A stretch of DNA of 64,000 nucleotides from Nitrospirota bacterium (GCA_016219645.1 JACRLR010000030.1:33044-97043), one strand, 5' to 3'. Shown: positions 18,081-28,115, counted from the stretch's first letter. Notes: generated from the sequence alone by a model not told the origin. A program made the numbers and translations.

Positions 18081-18221
18081 CTAGTTGAGAGCTATCCAGC
18101 CGGTTGTGTGTTCCTTGAGACTGTTTGTGCCTTCTGGAGTTGTGTTGAGGAGAATGGTTCCCAGCATGAGCACAAAGAGTCCCAACAAAGCTGCGACAAG
18201 ACGTTTGCTCCAGACTAACAT
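18081..18221 (-). CDS. Small membrane protein, 46 aa
   Basis: A short gene convergent with the AmpG-like permease. The ATG is preceded by AGGAGGATAGCC, one of the best ribosome-binding sites in the window, which makes it likely to be translated. The product has a basic N-terminus (MLVWSKRL), one transmembrane helix (VAALLGLFVLMLGTILL) and a short polar tail. This layout would leave the C-terminus outside the cytoplasm. It is not recognised, and its stop codon touches that of the permease. Confidence 0.65.
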   Translation of the reverse strand: MLVWSKRLVAALLGLFVLMLGTILLNTTPEGTNSLKEHTTGWIALN

Positions 18222-18386
18222 GGCTATCCTCCTGCTATAGGGGATGTGAGCAGTATCATTGCCACAACAGGCCCATCGAGCGTAGGCTAATCATGCATCT
18301 TTCGTTTGTCAAAGGAGGAGAGGCGCCCCCGTTTCAATCATGCCTACTCCAGGTTCGATTCAGCAGCTATCAGTCTGGGGGAATCT

Positions 18387-18758
18387 ATGAGCCTCCTGCG
18401 TTTGAGCCTGGTTGCGGCGACATTGGCTGTATGTGTCATGCTGGCACTGACGAACCCCACCACTGATCAATACCTGGGTTTCGTACAAACCAAACTTGCC
18501 GAAGCCATAGATCGAATGGACCGGTCCACGTCCGAGCGGGAAGGAGCGGTGATCAGAGATATCTTTCGCAGGCATAGTAAGGAGCTACTCGAGGGCGTGG
18601 TGCGTCCTCATACCTTGCGTCAAAATTGGGGAATTCTCAGCCGGTTTGAGACAACGGCACTGGGGACTCGGCTTGTCGTCATCGGCATCGGTAACCAGTT
18701 CATCCCGGTCGAAGGAGTAGATGAGGCCATTCTGACCCTCGGTCGCCGAGTATTTTAA
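18387..18758 (+). CDS. DUF4359-like small protein
   Basis: A 123-residue protein with an N-terminal hydrophobic anchor or signal sequence (LLRLSLVAATLAVCVMLA) followed immediately by LTNPTTDQYLGFVQ, which recalls the TNP motif at the start of DUF4359 proteins. The rest is a mixed helical domain. Function is unknown; the form suggests a membrane-anchored periplasmic protein. The start at 18387 is supported by GGGGGA nine bases upstream, while the longer frame from 18306 adds a polar extension before the hydrophobic segment. It is followed by the regulatory region of nrdJ. Confidence 0.6.
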   Translation: MSLLRLSLVAATLAVCVMLALTNPTTDQYLGFVQTKLAEAIDRMDRSTSEREGAVIRDIFRRHSKELLEGVVRPHTLRQNWGILSRFETTALGTRLVVIGIGNQFIPVEGVDEAILTLGRRVF

Positions 18759-18822
18759 TGTGAGTTTTTTGCCTCTCAGTACCTTTCTATCCTGAAATGC
18801 AGTCTGTTTTGGATCAAAAATC

Positions 18823-18831
18823 TGTGGATAA
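18823..18831 (-). promoter_or_regulatory. DnaA box upstream of nrdJ
   Basis: TGTGGATAA is a perfect complement of the consensus DnaA box TTATCCACA. A weaker match (CGATCCACA) follows about 50 bases later. DnaA is known to regulate nrdAB in E. coli, and the placement here, about 270 bases before a ribonucleotide reductase start and near NrdR-type boxes, fits a similar input. A nine-base site can also occur by chance. Confidence 0.5.
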
Positions 18832-18911
18832 GTTGGCATAATTCCCCAAGACTTTGTGTTTCTCCAATCAGTTATAGCGATCCACAGCCTTTACGCAGTT
18901 TTCACAGGTAA

Positions 18912-18958
18912 CCACTACACTTGGTATTGACAATCCATTCCGATAGCTATATGTAGTT
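18912..18958 (+). promoter_or_regulatory. Tandem NrdR boxes over a sigma70-type promoter
   Basis: Two sites resemble the NrdR consensus aCaCwAtATaTwGtg: 18912-18926 (CCACTACACTTGGTA) and 18944-18958 (TAGCTATATGTAGTT). Their starts are 32 bases apart, close to the three-helical-turn spacing typical of NrdR pairs. Between and across them lies TTGACA at 18927-18932, a 17-base spacer and TATGTA at 18950-18955, a plausible -35/-10 pair, so bound NrdR would block RNA polymerase. NrdR senses ATP/dATP and represses ribonucleotide reductase genes. The nrdR gene itself is not in the window. Confidence 0.65.
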
Positions 18959-19100
18959 ACTTCTCGCTGAATCATCGTCCAGACGACAAGTGTTGAGAGC
19001 TCAAAATACGCCATGACTGATTGTGAAGCCTGATGGTTCTGGTATGGGTATTGAGTAAACTGTCCAACGCCAGGTTACGCAGGCTGGAGGAGGGGAAATC

Positions 19101-22100
19101 GTGAGAATAGAACGCCGATTTACACGTCGTGGGCAAAGTCCCTATGAGGGCCTGCCGTTTGTGAAACGTTCGTCGGAAATCCGAAATCCTGACGGATCGA
19201 CCGTGTTCAAGCTGGAAAACATCGACATTCCAGAGCCCTGGTCCCAACTCGCCATCGATATTCTCGCCCAGAAGTATTTCCGAAAAGCTGGAGTGCCGAA
19301 GCAAGATGAGCATGGGGCTCCGATCGTGGGCCCGGACGGCAAGCCGCAGCTGGGCGGAGAGCATGATTCGCGGCAAGTGTTTGAACGGCTCTCCGGTTGC
19401 TGGACCGGTTGGGGGAAGAACTTCGGCTACTTCAAGACTCCGGAAGATGCCGAGGCCTTTCATGATGAGCTTTGTTACATGCTTGCGCATCAAATGGCCG
19501 CGCCGAATTCTCCCCAGTGGTTTAATACGGGGCTCCATTATGCCTATGGACTCTCTGGACCTGCACAAGGGCATTATTTCGTTGATCCCAAGACTCGAGA
19601 AGTGGTCAAAGCCACCAATGCGTTTGAGCATCCGCAGCCGCATGCCTGTTTCATTCAATCTATCGATGACGACCTGGTCGGCGAAGGCGGCATCATGGAT
19701 CTCTGGGTGCGAGAAGCGCGCCTGTTCAAATATGGATCGGGGACCGGGACCAACTTCTCCAAGCTTCGCGGCGAAGGTGAACCGTTGTCAGGCGGGGGCC
19801 GGTCGTCCGGATTGATGTCTTTCCTTCGCATCGGCGATCGAGCGGCCGGCGCCATTAAATCGGGGGGGACGACCAGACGGGCTGCCAAAATGGTCTGTCT
19901 CGATTTGGACCATCCCGACATCGAGGAGTTTATCAATTGGAAGGTGGTGGAAGAGCAAAAAGTCGCCGCCATGGTAACCGGTTCAAAGATCTGTGCCCAA
20001 CGGCTCAACGCGGTCCTCAAGGCTTGCCACGTCGTCGACGACGCCGGTCAGAGCAAAGTCGAGACCGACGCCAAGCAGAATCCAATCCTCAAAGAGGCCT
20101 TGGCTGCTGCTCGGTGGGATGGGGTTCCGGAGTCCTACATCCAGCGGATGTATTCCTATGCGCAGCAAGGGTTCACACATTTTGTGTTTCATGAATACGA
20201 CACGAATTGGGACGGCAAGGCCTATCAAACTGTGTCCGGCCAAAACTCAAACAACAGTGTGCGCGTTCCCAACGAGTTTTTCGCTGCGTTGGAGGCGGAC
20301 GGAGATTGGCAGCTCAAGCGACGGGTCGACGGCAAGGTTTCCAAGACCATCAAGGCGCGGGACCTCTGGGATCAGATTGCTTGGGCTGCCTGGATTTGCG
20401 CGGATCCCGGTACGCAATACGACACGACCATCAACGAATGGCATACGTGCCCGGAGGATGGCCGCATCAATGCGTCCAATCCATGCTCCGAATATATGTT
20501 CCTCGACGATACGGCATGTAATTTGGCTTCGCTCAACCTCGCGCAGTTCTTTTCCACTGACGCTCAATTTGAGCTGGAAAATTTCCGCCATGCCGTGCGT
20601 CTCTGGACGATCGTGCTGGAGATCAGCGTCTTGATGGCGTCATTTCCCAGCCGCCCCATCGCCGAGAAGAGTTTTCAGTTCCGAACGCTGGGACTGGGCT
20701 ATGCCAATCTAGGTACGGTGTTGATGCGGCAAGGCATTCCGTACGATTCTCCTAAAGCGCTGGCGATCTGCGGCGCATTGACTGCTCTTATGACAGGAGA
20801 GGCCTACGGCACGTCGGCTGAAATGGCCGCAGAGCTATGGCCGTTTCCGGGCTATGCCAAGAATCGCGAGGCCATGTTGCGCGTCATTCGCAATCACCGG
20901 CGAGCCTCGTACAATGCCGCTCCGGAAGAATATGAAGACTTGACCATTACACCCATCGGGATACAGCCGCAGCATTGCCCTCCCGAACTGCTCGTGGCGG
21001 CACGTCGTGCGTGGGACCGTGCCCTCGAATTGGGAACGGCCTACGGGTATCGCAATGCGCAGGTCACAGTGATCGCCCCTACCGGCACGATCGGACTAGT
21101 GATGGATTGTGACACGACCGGTATCGAACCGGATTTTGCCCTGGTCAAATTCAAAAAACTGGCTGGCGGAGGTTATTTTAAGATCATCAATCAAAGCATC
21201 CCCGCCGCGCTCAGAGCCTTGGGGTATACCGAGACTCAGATTCAGGACATCGTGGACTATTGTGTCGGCCGGCAAACGTTGCAGACCGCGCCATTCATTA
21301 ACCATGAGACCCTAAGGCAGAAGGGTTTCGATGACGCTGCGCTCGCGCGGATGGAAGGTGGTTTGTCCCAGGCGTTTGAGATTCAATTTGTATTTAACAA
21401 GTATGCGTTGGGTGAGGATTTCTGCAGGGAGAAACTGGGGCTGACTGATGCGCAATTGATTGAGTCCAACTTCAATATGTTGAAGACCTTGGGATTCACA
21501 CAAGAGGAAATTGCCGCTGCCAATGACTATTGTTGCGGGACCATGACGGTGGAAGGGGCCCCGCATCTCAAGACCGAGCACCTTCCGGTTTTCGATTGTG
21601 CGAATCGTTGTGGCCGGATCGGCCAGCGGTATATCGCTGTCGATGCGCACATCCGTATGATGGCGGCGGCACAACCATTCATCAGCGGCGCCATCAGCAA
21701 AACGATCAACATGCCGGCCGATGCGACGCTGGAAGATGTGAAGTCGGCCTATTTGTTTGCCTGGAAGAGCATGGTCAAGGCAGTGGCCCTGTATCGCGAC
21801 GGCTCGAAGTTGAGCCAGCCGTTATCGGCCTCAACGGATAGCGGCAAGGCCATCGAAGCCTCGTCGGAGATTTTATCGATTGCGGAGAAGACCACAGAAC
21901 GAGTGTTGGTGCGGTACCTGGCAAAGCGCCGACCTCTCCCGGCCAGACGCAACGGGTACACGCAGAAAGCTGTCGTCGGGGGTCACAAGCTCTACTTACG
22001 CACTGGTGAGTATGAGGATGGTACTTGCGGGGAAATCTTTCTCGATATGCACAAAGAAGGGGCTGCCTTCCGGAGCCTCATGAACTGTTTTGCCATAGCA

Positions 22101-22634
22101 ATTTCACTGGGCCTCCAACATGGCGTCCCGCTGGAGGAGTTCGTCGAAGCATTCGTATTTACCCGTTTCGAGCCAAACGGACCGGTTAAATTGAACGACC
22201 GTATCAAAATGTCGACGTCGATCATCGATTATATCTTCCGAGAGCTTGCCGTGACCTATCTTGACCGCTATGACTTGGCGCAGGTTCAGGAAGATGACCT
22301 GAGAATGGATTCCGTCAAGATGGACGAGCAAGATCCTGAATGTGTCGATGAGGAGGCCACTCCAGAAACGCTGGCTTCTACCTCAATCAGCACCGAAGTA
22401 TTTCCCTCACGACGTGGAGCGATACCGCGCCATAAGAGCAATGGCAATGGACAGGGCGAGATGATGCAAACGGTCAAACTGAAACGTGAAACGCTGACCT
22501 TGACCGCCATCCAAATGGCGCGCCAAAAGGGCTACGAGGGAGACCCCTGCTCCGAGTGTAAGCAGTTCACGATGGTAAGAAACGGAACCTGTCTCAAGTG
22601 TGAAACTTGTGGCGCTACGAGCGGCTGTTCGTAA
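19101..22634 (+). CDS. nrdJ: Vitamin B12-dependent (class II) ribonucleotide reductase
   Basis: A 1177-residue enzyme making deoxyribonucleotides using an adenosylcobalamin radical, so it needs no oxygen for radical formation. Marks include [19 protein letters not shown], a [20 protein letters not shown] run, the active-site [19 protein letters not shown] region and a C-terminal redox tail with repeated cysteines (CSECKQF, CLKCETC, SGCS). Translation starts at GTG with GGAGGAGGGG upstream. NrdR-type boxes and a DnaA box precede it. This gene explains a B12 requirement for DNA synthesis. Confidence 0.95.
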   Translation: MRIERRFTRRGQSPYEGLPFVKRSSEIRNPDGSTVFKLENIDIPEPWSQLAIDILAQKYFRKAGVPKQDEHGAPIVGPDGKPQLGGEHDSRQVFERLSGCWTGWGKNFGYFKTPEDAEAFHDELCYMLAHQMAAPNSPQWFNTGLHYAYGLSGPAQGHYFVDPKTREVVKATNAFEHPQPHACFIQSIDDDLVGEGGIMDLWVREARLFKYGSGTGTNFSKLRGEGEPLSGGGRSSGLMSFLRIGDRAAGAIKSGGTTRRAAKMVCLDLDHPDIEEFINWKVVEEQKVAAMVTGSKICAQRLNAVLKACHVVDDAGQSKVETDAKQNPILKEALAAARWDGVPESYIQRMYSYAQQGFTHFVFHEYDTNWDGKAYQTVSGQNSNNSVRVPNEFFAALEADGDWQLKRRVDGKVSKTIKARDLWDQIAWAAWICADPGTQYDTTINEWHTCPEDGRINASNPCSEYMFLDDTACNLASLNLAQFFSTDAQFELENFRHAVRLWTIVLEISVLMASFPSRPIAEKSFQFRTLGLGYANLGTVLMRQGIPYDSPKALAICGALTALMTGEAYGTSAEMAAELWPFPGYAKNREAMLRVIRNHRRASYNAAPEEYEDLTITPIGIQPQHCPPELLVAARRAWDRALELGTAYGYRNAQVTVIAPTGTIGLVMDCDTTGIEPDFALVKFKKLAGGGYFKIINQSIPAALRALGYTETQIQDIVDYCVGRQTLQTAPFINHETLRQKGFDDAALARMEGGLSQAFEIQFVFNKYALGEDFCREKLGLTDAQLIESNFNMLKTLGFTQEEIAAANDYCCGTMTVEGAPHLKTEHLPVFDCANRCGRIGQRYIAVDAHIRMMAAAQPFISGAISKTINMPADATLEDVKSAYLFAWKSMVKAVALYRDGSKLSQPLSASTDSGKAIEASSEILSIAEKTTERVLVRYLAKRRPLPARRNGYTQKAVVGGHKLYLRTGEYEDGTCGEIFLDMHKEGAAFRSLMNCFAIAISLGLQHGVPLEEFVEAFVFTRFEPNGPVKLNDRIKMSTSIIDYIFRELAVTYLDRYDLAQVQEDDLRMDSVKMDEQDPECVDEEATPETLASTSISTEVFPSRRGAIPRHKSNGNGQGEMMQTVKLKRETLTLTAIQMARQKGYEGDPCSECKQFTMVRNGTCLKCETCGATSGCS

Positions 22635-22647
22635 GAGCGAGGATGCA

Positions 22648-23055
22648 ATGAATACGGCGCTTCGTGAGCATGGCATTGTTACGGTTCACGATCAGGTCGT
22701 CAGTCTTGTCGCGCAGCGATGGGCAAAAGCGTTTCATTGTAAGGTCACCATCCATACAGCTCTTGAGCAAGACCCCTGGGCCGGTCCTCAGCAGCTGTGT
22801 GACATTATCGGGTGGCACGTGGGTTCTTCAGACAATACAATGGAATGGATGGCTGAGGTAGAAACCGATGATTCGATCGAGGATGCCACAACAGCTTCAA
22901 AATGGAGGGAAGTGGTTGTGTGCGGGGTCCCGTTCTACCTGCTCGTGCCGCGTGGTCTTAAGGAGTCGGCACAGAGGCTGGCAAAGAGTGCCTTTGTCCC
23001 AGTTAGCGGCATCTATGAATATACGTTTGCGAACGGTCTATGTACGGTGCTCTAA
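22648..23055 (+). CDS. Hypothetical protein, restriction-endonuclease-like pattern
   Basis: A 135-residue protein directly after nrdJ, with GAGG before the ATG. A DIIGWHVG ... EWMAEVETDDSI ... KWREVVVCGVPFYLLVPRG arrangement resembles small PD-(D/E)xK-fold proteins, in which a D...ExE/K site sits before an amphipathic helix and a VPFYLLVP strand. The catalytic lysine is not evident, so it may be an inactive relative. Function is unknown. A longer frame from 22600 overlaps the nrdJ end and is not preferred. Confidence 0.6.
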   Translation: MNTALREHGIVTVHDQVVSLVAQRWAKAFHCKVTIHTALEQDPWAGPQQLCDIIGWHVGSSDNTMEWMAEVETDDSIEDATTASKWREVVVCGVPFYLLVPRGLKESAQRLAKSAFVPVSGIYEYTFANGLCTVL

Positions 23056-23109
23056 CCGGCAGTCTGTTTAACGATTCTGAGCGTTTCTTCCCTCTGCGGA
23101 GTTATTCCT

Positions 23110-23520
23110 ATGCCCACAACGACACAATTGGTCATTAAGGGGTTGAGTAGACCTGGCGTTATGGCTCAAGTGACCCAGGTTCTCGGTGAGGCGAAGGTCA
23201 ATATCAAAGCCTTTTCAGCCCCGGAAGTGACAGGGGCTGGAAAGCTGAGGTTACTGGTTGCGGATCTGGAAGGAGCCCGCGCAGCACTGAAAGCAGCGAA
23301 GATCAAATTTATGGAAGAAACTGCCTTGCTGTTGAGCCTCGAAAACAAGCCAGGGGCTCTGAAAGAAGTGGCGGATCTTCTGACCAAGGCTCGTATCAAT
23401 ATTAAATGCGGTTATTGCACTCCCTCCCGCGAGGGGAAACGTGCGATCGTGGTTCTGACCGTCTCAAACACAGCCAAAGCGCTCACGATCCTGCAGGATC
23501 AATCGCTCGACGAGTTTTAG
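23110..23520 (+). CDS. Tandem ACT-domain protein
   Basis: A 136-residue protein made of two ACT-type ligand-binding modules: residues 5-65 (KGLSRPGVMAQVTQVLGEAK with NIKAFSAPEV) and 70-136 (LENKPGALKEVADLLTKARI with NIKCGYC). ACT domains usually bind amino acids and regulate enzymes; stand-alone tandem ACT proteins are common regulators, but the ligand here is unknown. It may follow nrdJ transcription. The TAG stop is followed after two bases by the 149-bp dispersed repeat. Confidence 0.85.
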   Translation: MPTTTQLVIKGLSRPGVMAQVTQVLGEAKVNIKAFSAPEVTGAGKLRLLVADLEGARAALKAAKIKFMEETALLLSLENKPGALKEVADLLTKARINIKCGYCTPSREGKRAIVVLTVSNTAKALTILQDQSLDEF

Positions 23521-23522
23521 TC

Positions 23523-23671
23523 GGATGCTGAAAAAGTCTGCCAGCGTGATTGGAAGGTTAAGGCTGAGGCTAAGGTTGAGCAAACAAGAAACTGTTCGAC
23601 ACTTAACCTTAACCTCGACCTAAGCCTTCTCCATTCGCTGCGGCCTTGCTGGACAGCCTTTTTGAGCATCC
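23523..23671 (+). repeat. 149-bp dispersed palindromic repeat, copy 1
   Basis: The element begins GGATGCTGAAAAAG and ends CTTTTTGAGCATCC, so its ends are inverted repeats. The inner arms consist of imperfect six-base units (AAGGTT, AAGGCT, GAGGCT ... and CTTAAC, CTTAAC, CTCGAC), which complement each other around a central loop and would form a long hairpin. Read by eye, it matches the reverse complement of 48620-48768 with a single mismatch. It starts two bases after the TAG stop of the ACT gene and overlaps nothing coding if the next gene starts at 23724. Confidence 0.9.
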
Positions 23672-23723
23672 TCCAGTAGTGTCGCCCTATTGTCCCGCAC
23701 GTGCATACCATCGAAGTTTTCGT

Positions 23724-24434
23724 ATGCCAACAAAGTTCTTCTGCCGTCTGCTGGACATATCACGCAGCGCTGCGGCCACCTGGTCTCGCTGCTCAGCCCT
23801 TCTTCTCATACCCCTCATGGTCGGTGCCCTGGCTGCTTGCAGCGGTACTCCCAAACCTAGCTATTTCCCCGGCTATCCTGTTGGATTCGTCGAGCATGGT
23901 GTTGCCTCATGGTATGGCCCGGGATTTCATGGGAATAAGACGGCAAATGGAGAGCGGTATGACATGCATCAGCTCACGGCAGCTCACCGGACTCTGCCAT
24001 TCGGCTCGATTGCTGTAGTTCGATCCGTGAATACCGGCCGTCAGGTGACCGTCCGTATCAACGATCGTGGCCCCTTCGCCAGAAATCGAGTCCTCGACCT
24101 CTCGCTCGCTGGCGCACGCGAGCTGGGGATGACAGGGGCTGGAACCGATAAGGTTGAGTTACGAGTGGTCGGGTATCAAGGGCGGGCTTCTGATATGGGG
24201 GTCTTGCGAGTGCAAATCGGGTCATTTTCTGATCAGCAAAATGCCATCAATCTCTTGGAACGAACGAGACACCTCTACTCAGGCGGCAGGGTTCAGACCG
24301 TCGATCTTCCAGAGGGCAGGCGTTATCGAGTTCAGATCGGTCAGTTTGCTAGGGAGGCCCAGGCAGAAGTGGCTGCGTCCTATTTCGAATCCTCCCTCGG
24401 GCTCCAGGCCTATGTATTTCGCGATGACTCGTAA
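23724..24434 (+). CDS. rlpA: RlpA-like septal ring lipoprotein with SPOR domain
   Basis: A 236-residue lipoprotein. The signal peptide ends in a LAAC lipobox with the cysteine at residue 39. The double-psi beta-barrel domain of RlpA follows (ASWYGPGFHGNKTANGERYD, TLPFGS, INDRGPFARNRVLDLS), and the C-terminal 75 residues are a SPOR peptidoglycan-binding domain (LRVQIGSFSDQQNAINLLER). RlpA proteins cleave or bind denuded glycan strands at the division septum. The start at 23724 excludes 26 codons that would come from the repeat. Catalytic activity in this branch is not certain. Confidence 0.9.
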   Translation: MPTKFFCRLLDISRSAAATWSRCSALLLIPLMVGALAACSGTPKPSYFPGYPVGFVEHGVASWYGPGFHGNKTANGERYDMHQLTAAHRTLPFGSIAVVRSVNTGRQVTVRINDRGPFARNRVLDLSLAGARELGMTGAGTDKVELRVVGYQGRASDMGVLRVQIGSFSDQQNAINLLERTRHLYSGGRVQTVDLPEGRRYRVQIGQFAREAQAEVAASYFESSLGLQAYVFRDDS

Positions 24435-24722
24435 TAATTCCCTCTTCCTCAGTCCACCCAGCTTTGAAATTTTGCAGTCTTTCTGCGGGCATGAAATGTA
24501 ACTGTTTGATTTTGTGGCATGATTTCCGCTTATGCTTGCTCGTAAGCCAATCCATATGATAGATGTACAGTCCGATGGATACAGGTCCGATAGGGTACTA
24601 TCAAGTCACTCTGTTCCACCAAATCGCAAATTGCCGGTTCGAGGCGATAGGGGGCAACCCCTATATTCTCCGGTTCTCCCGACAGATCGGCATAGTCACA
24701 CACATCTAGCCTATCGCAATCC

Positions 24723-26003
24723 ATGGATGTTCTAATCCTCTTAGGTCTTATCGTTCTTTCAGCTGTGATATCCACGGCCGAGATCGGTTTCTTTGCGGTC
24801 AACGAAACAAAGCTGAAGGCGCTTGTCCAATCTGGGAGTAAACGCGCGAAGCTGGCGCTCCATCTGCGTAGTGACCCCCAAAAACTTCTCTCGACTATTT
24901 TGGTCGGCGACCGTCTGGTGGGCGTGGCGACACCGATGTATGCCACCTTTCTCACCTTGAGCATATATGGAGGGCAAACAGTTTTTGACGAGGCGATCGC
25001 CGTCATGGTCGGCCTGCTGACCTTTGTCCTCTTAGTGGCAGTCGATGTAATTCCCAAAACGTTAGCCGCCAAGTTCTCTGTTCCGGTCACTCTGAACATG
25101 GCCTACCCCGTCTACATCGTTCAATTACTCCTCAAGCCATTATTGTTTGTGATCGTGCCGATGATCTACAAATTGACAGGAGGGAAGGGGCTGACGCTTC
25201 CCCTTGTGACTGAGGAAGAGCTGAAAATCATGCTGGATGAGGGTGGAAAGACCGGGACGATTGAATTCGAGAAGGTCAAAATGATCAAGAACGTCTTCCA
25301 GCTCAAGGACATCACGGCTGAAGATGCGATGACCCCTCGGCTCTATGTCTTTTCATTGGACGGTAACCTCTGCCTGAAAGAGGCTCAGGAACTCCTCTAC
25401 AATTCAAAATACTCGCGTATCCCTGTGTATGACACGACGCTCGATAACATCACGGGTATTCTCTACAAGACGAGGGCATTGACCGAACTCGCCAAAGGGC
25501 AGAATGAGGTGAAACTCAAGGACATTGCCTATCCTCCGCTCTTCGTTCCAGCAGGGAAGACGGCCGACGACCTCATGAAGCAGTTTCAGCAGGAAAAACG
25601 GCATATGGCCGTCGTGGTCAACGAGTTCGGCGGTGTGATGGGGATTGTCACGCTTGAAGATCTTCTCGAGGAAGTGGTCGGGGAGATCATGGACGAAACC
25701 GACATCACGGAAGAACTGATCAAACGGTTAGGAAAAAACCACATCCTCGTTCACAGTCGAACTGAAGTGCGCAAGGTCAACGACTTCCTCAAAGTCGACC
25801 TCGGCGATGAAGCTGTCACGATCGGCGGTCTCATTCAGCAGGAACTTGGTCGAATTCCCAAGGTGGGGGAAGAAGTGCGGATTGCCAACTGCCGGATCCT
25901 CATCCATGAAGCGGAGCCTCGGTCCATCCGTAGTGTTCAAATCTTTCGCGAAGAAAAATCGCCGGCTCCGGTCGAGACTCCGAACCTCGATCTGGTCAGT
26001 TAG
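24723..26003 (+). CDS. CNNM/HlyC-CorC family membrane transporter
   Basis: A 426-residue protein with an N-terminal DUF21 (CNNM) membrane domain of about four segments (IVLSAVISTAEIGFFAVNE start), a CBS domain pair at about residues 195-320 (EDAMTPRLYVFSLDGNL, MAVVVNEFGGVMGIVTLEDL) and a C-terminal CorC_HlyC domain. Family members move or regulate Mg2+ or Co2+; the old name hemolysin is not supported. No good ribosome-binding site lies before the ATG. The last 8 bases overlap the convergent ligA gene. The 288-base gap upstream shows no convincing gene. Confidence 0.88.
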   Translation: MDVLILLGLIVLSAVISTAEIGFFAVNETKLKALVQSGSKRAKLALHLRSDPQKLLSTILVGDRLVGVATPMYATFLTLSIYGGQTVFDEAIAVMVGLLTFVLLVAVDVIPKTLAAKFSVPVTLNMAYPVYIVQLLLKPLLFVIVPMIYKLTGGKGLTLPLVTEEELKIMLDEGGKTGTIEFEKVKMIKNVFQLKDITAEDAMTPRLYVFSLDGNLCLKEAQELLYNSKYSRIPVYDTTLDNITGILYKTRALTELAKGQNEVKLKDIAYPPLFVPAGKTADDLMKQFQQEKRHMAVVVNEFGGVMGIVTLEDLLEEVVGEIMDETDITEELIKRLGKNHILVHSRTEVRKVNDFLKVDLGDEAVTIGGLIQQELGRIPKVGEEVRIANCRILIHEAEPRSIRSVQIFREEKSPAPVETPNLDLVS

Positions 26004-28023
26004 GACCGCTCTCCCCCTCTCTGATCAGCGTCGAGAACTCCTGTTCCGTCAAAATTTTCACCCCCAGGGTGCGGGCCTGGACTAACTTGGAGCCAGGGTC
26101 TCGCCCTACGACCAGATAGGAAGTCTTTTTACTCACGCTTGAAGACACGCGAGCTCCGACCGCTTCCACAGCCTCTTGCGCGCCGTTTCTTGTGAAGTGG
26201 TCCAATCCACCGGTAAACACGAAGGTCATCCCCGCAAGCGGAGACTTTTCCCGGTCGCTCTTTGCCAAACCTGGGGCAATCTGGACGCCGGATTCCCGGA
26301 GCTGTGCGATGACTTCCCGGTTATGTGGCTCAGACCAATAGACTGCCAAGCTCTCGGAAATCTCAGGGCCGATTTCTCGAATCTGTTGAAACCGCTCCCG
26401 ATCAGCCTCGATGATCTCCTCAAGAGATCCAAATTCACGGGCCAGAACTTTGGCGATATGTTGTCCGACTTGTCGGATACCGAGTCCCATCAGAAAACGA
26501 TCCAGGGAGACGTTTTTGCTGACGGCAATCGATTCGAGGAGGAGTGTGGCGGACCGATCGGCAAATCCTTCTAGCCGGACGAGATCGGCCTTGGTCAGGC
26601 GATAGAGGTCGGCGAGGGATCGCACCAGCCCCTCATCGACCAGCTGTGCCACGGTTTTCTTCCCCAAGCCTTCGATGTTGAGGGCATGTTTGGAAGCAAA
26701 ATGCTCGATAGCTCCCTTCAACTGAGCGCCGCAGACCAATTGGCCCGTACAGTAAAAATAGGCACCGTCACGACCGACACGCGATCCGCAAACCGGGCAG
26801 TGGTCAGGCATGCAAAAGGGGCTGCTGCGCTGCTCATCATGGATCGGGACACGCTCGGCAATAGCGGGGATGACATCACCGGCCCGTTCCACCTTGACGG
26901 TATCGCCGATCCGAATGTCCTTCCGCGTCACTTCATCTGCATTATGCAACGTGGCTCTGCTGATGGTGACACCACTGACCTCCACCGGTTTTAAGAGCGC
27001 GACAGGCGTGAGGGTTCCGGTTCTTCCGACAGAGACAACGATATCCTGCACAACGGTGGTTTCTTTACGAGGGGGGAATTTAAAGGCAATGGCCCAGCGT
27101 GGACTGCGGGACTTCATGCCGAGGCGACTCTGCCAGTCTCGGCGATTCACCTTGACCACCACGCCATCGATCTCGTAAGGCAACTGATCCCTCATCGATT
27201 CCGTTTCGCGATGAAACGTCACTACCTCATCGATTGACGCGCAGATTCGTCGATGCGTCGGCACCGGGAGACCCCACTGAGCCAACCGCTCCAGTTCGTC
27301 CCAGTGAGTCGATGGGAGCGGGGCAGATGCAGTCATGATTTCGTAACAGGTCACGACTAGCGGGCGGGTCGCGGTGATCGTGGAGTCCAGTTGCCGGAGC
27401 GAACCGGAAGCCGCATTGCGGGGATTGGCAAAGGCATCGTTGCCCCGTTCCGTCATGCGCCGGTTCAAGGCTTGAAAATCGTCTAGGCGCATGTAGACTT
27501 CGCCTCTCACGACAAGATGATCAGGGCGATTCGATTGTGCCTGCAATTGCAGCGGCAGGGAGCGAATGGTACGAAGGTTGACGGTCACATCCTCCCCTGT
27601 CGTTCCGTCGCCTCTGGTTGCCCCACGGGTAAAGGTTCCATGATCGTAAATCAATTCGACTGATAACCCGTCGAATTTCGGTTCTGCGCTGTATTCGACG
27701 AACTGGGTCTCCAGTTCACGTTTCATCCGTTGATCGAATGCCTGAACCTCGCTCTGATCGACAATCGAGTCGAGGCTGAGCATCGGCTGTTTGTGGGACA
27801 CTTTGACCAGCTGCCCAAGCGGAGGCGCTCCGACCCGCTGTGACGGGGAATCTGCCGTCACTAGATCGGGATGGGCCTGTTCCAGTTCAATCAACTCTCG
27901 AAAGAGGCCATCGTACTGGGAGTCAGAAATCTCCGGCCGCGCCTTGACGTAGTACAGATAGTCGTGGCGCCTGATTTCGTCCCTGAGGGCAATCAGTCTG
28001 GCGAGGATGTCGGCGTGAGCCAT
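25996..28023 (-). CDS. ligA: NAD-dependent DNA ligase
   Basis: The replicative ligase of bacteria, 675 residues. In order: the NAD-binding Ia domain (YLYYVKARPEISDSQYD), the nucleotidyltransferase domain with active-site lysine in EPKFDGLSVELIYDHG, an OB fold, a four-cysteine zinc finger (CPVCGSRV ... CTGQLVCGAQL), helix-hairpin-helix motifs (NIEGLGKKTVAQLVDEG) and a C-terminal BRCT domain (GMTFVFTGGLDHFTR). The length is normal. It is convergent with the CNNM gene, and the two stops overlap by 8 bases. Confidence 0.97.
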   Translation of the reverse strand: MAHADILARLIALRDEIRRHDYLYYVKARPEISDSQYDGLFRELIELEQAHPDLVTADSPSQRVGAPPLGQLVKVSHKQPMLSLDSIVDQSEVQAFDQRMKRELETQFVEYSAEPKFDGLSVELIYDHGTFTRGATRGDGTTGEDVTVNLRTIRSLPLQLQAQSNRPDHLVVRGEVYMRLDDFQALNRRMTERGNDAFANPRNAASGSLRQLDSTITATRPLVVTCYEIMTASAPLPSTHWDELERLAQWGLPVPTHRRICASIDEVVTFHRETESMRDQLPYEIDGVVVKVNRRDWQSRLGMKSRSPRWAIAFKFPPRKETTVVQDIVVSVGRTGTLTPVALLKPVEVSGVTISRATLHNADEVTRKDIRIGDTVKVERAGDVIPAIAERVPIHDEQRSSPFCMPDHCPVCGSRVGRDGAYFYCTGQLVCGAQLKGAIEHFASKHALNIEGLGKKTVAQLVDEGLVRSLADLYRLTKADLVRLEGFADRSATLLLESIAVSKNVSLDRFLMGLGIRQVGQHIAKVLAREFGSLEEIIEADRERFQQIREIGPEISESLAVYWSEPHNREVIAQLRESGVQIAPGLAKSDREKSPLAGMTFVFTGGLDHFTRNGAQEAVEAVGARVSSSVSKKTSYLVVGRDPGSKLVQARTLGVKILTEQEFSTLIREGESGPN

Positions 28024-28115
28024 AGGACTGGATGGCGGTGATCAGCGGAAGTGACGGATCTGACCGTACCATAGGCTCAGGGAGTCGGTCAAACCATGAA
28101 GACGCCATATTCGCT

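Noticed and set aside
19101..19101. B12 riboswitch before the B12-dependent nrdJ
   Set aside because: No cobalamin-box sequence was found upstream; the region instead holds NrdR- and DnaA-like sites.
23560..23620. Tandem TTAACC/AAGGTT units resembling telomere repeats or a CRISPR-like array
   Set aside because: The units are six bases, imperfect and part of one hairpin element; there are no spacers or cas genes.
24532..24735. 67-codon plus-strand frame upstream of the CNNM gene
   Set aside because: No ribosome-binding site, no protein-like composition, and it overlaps the start of a clear gene.
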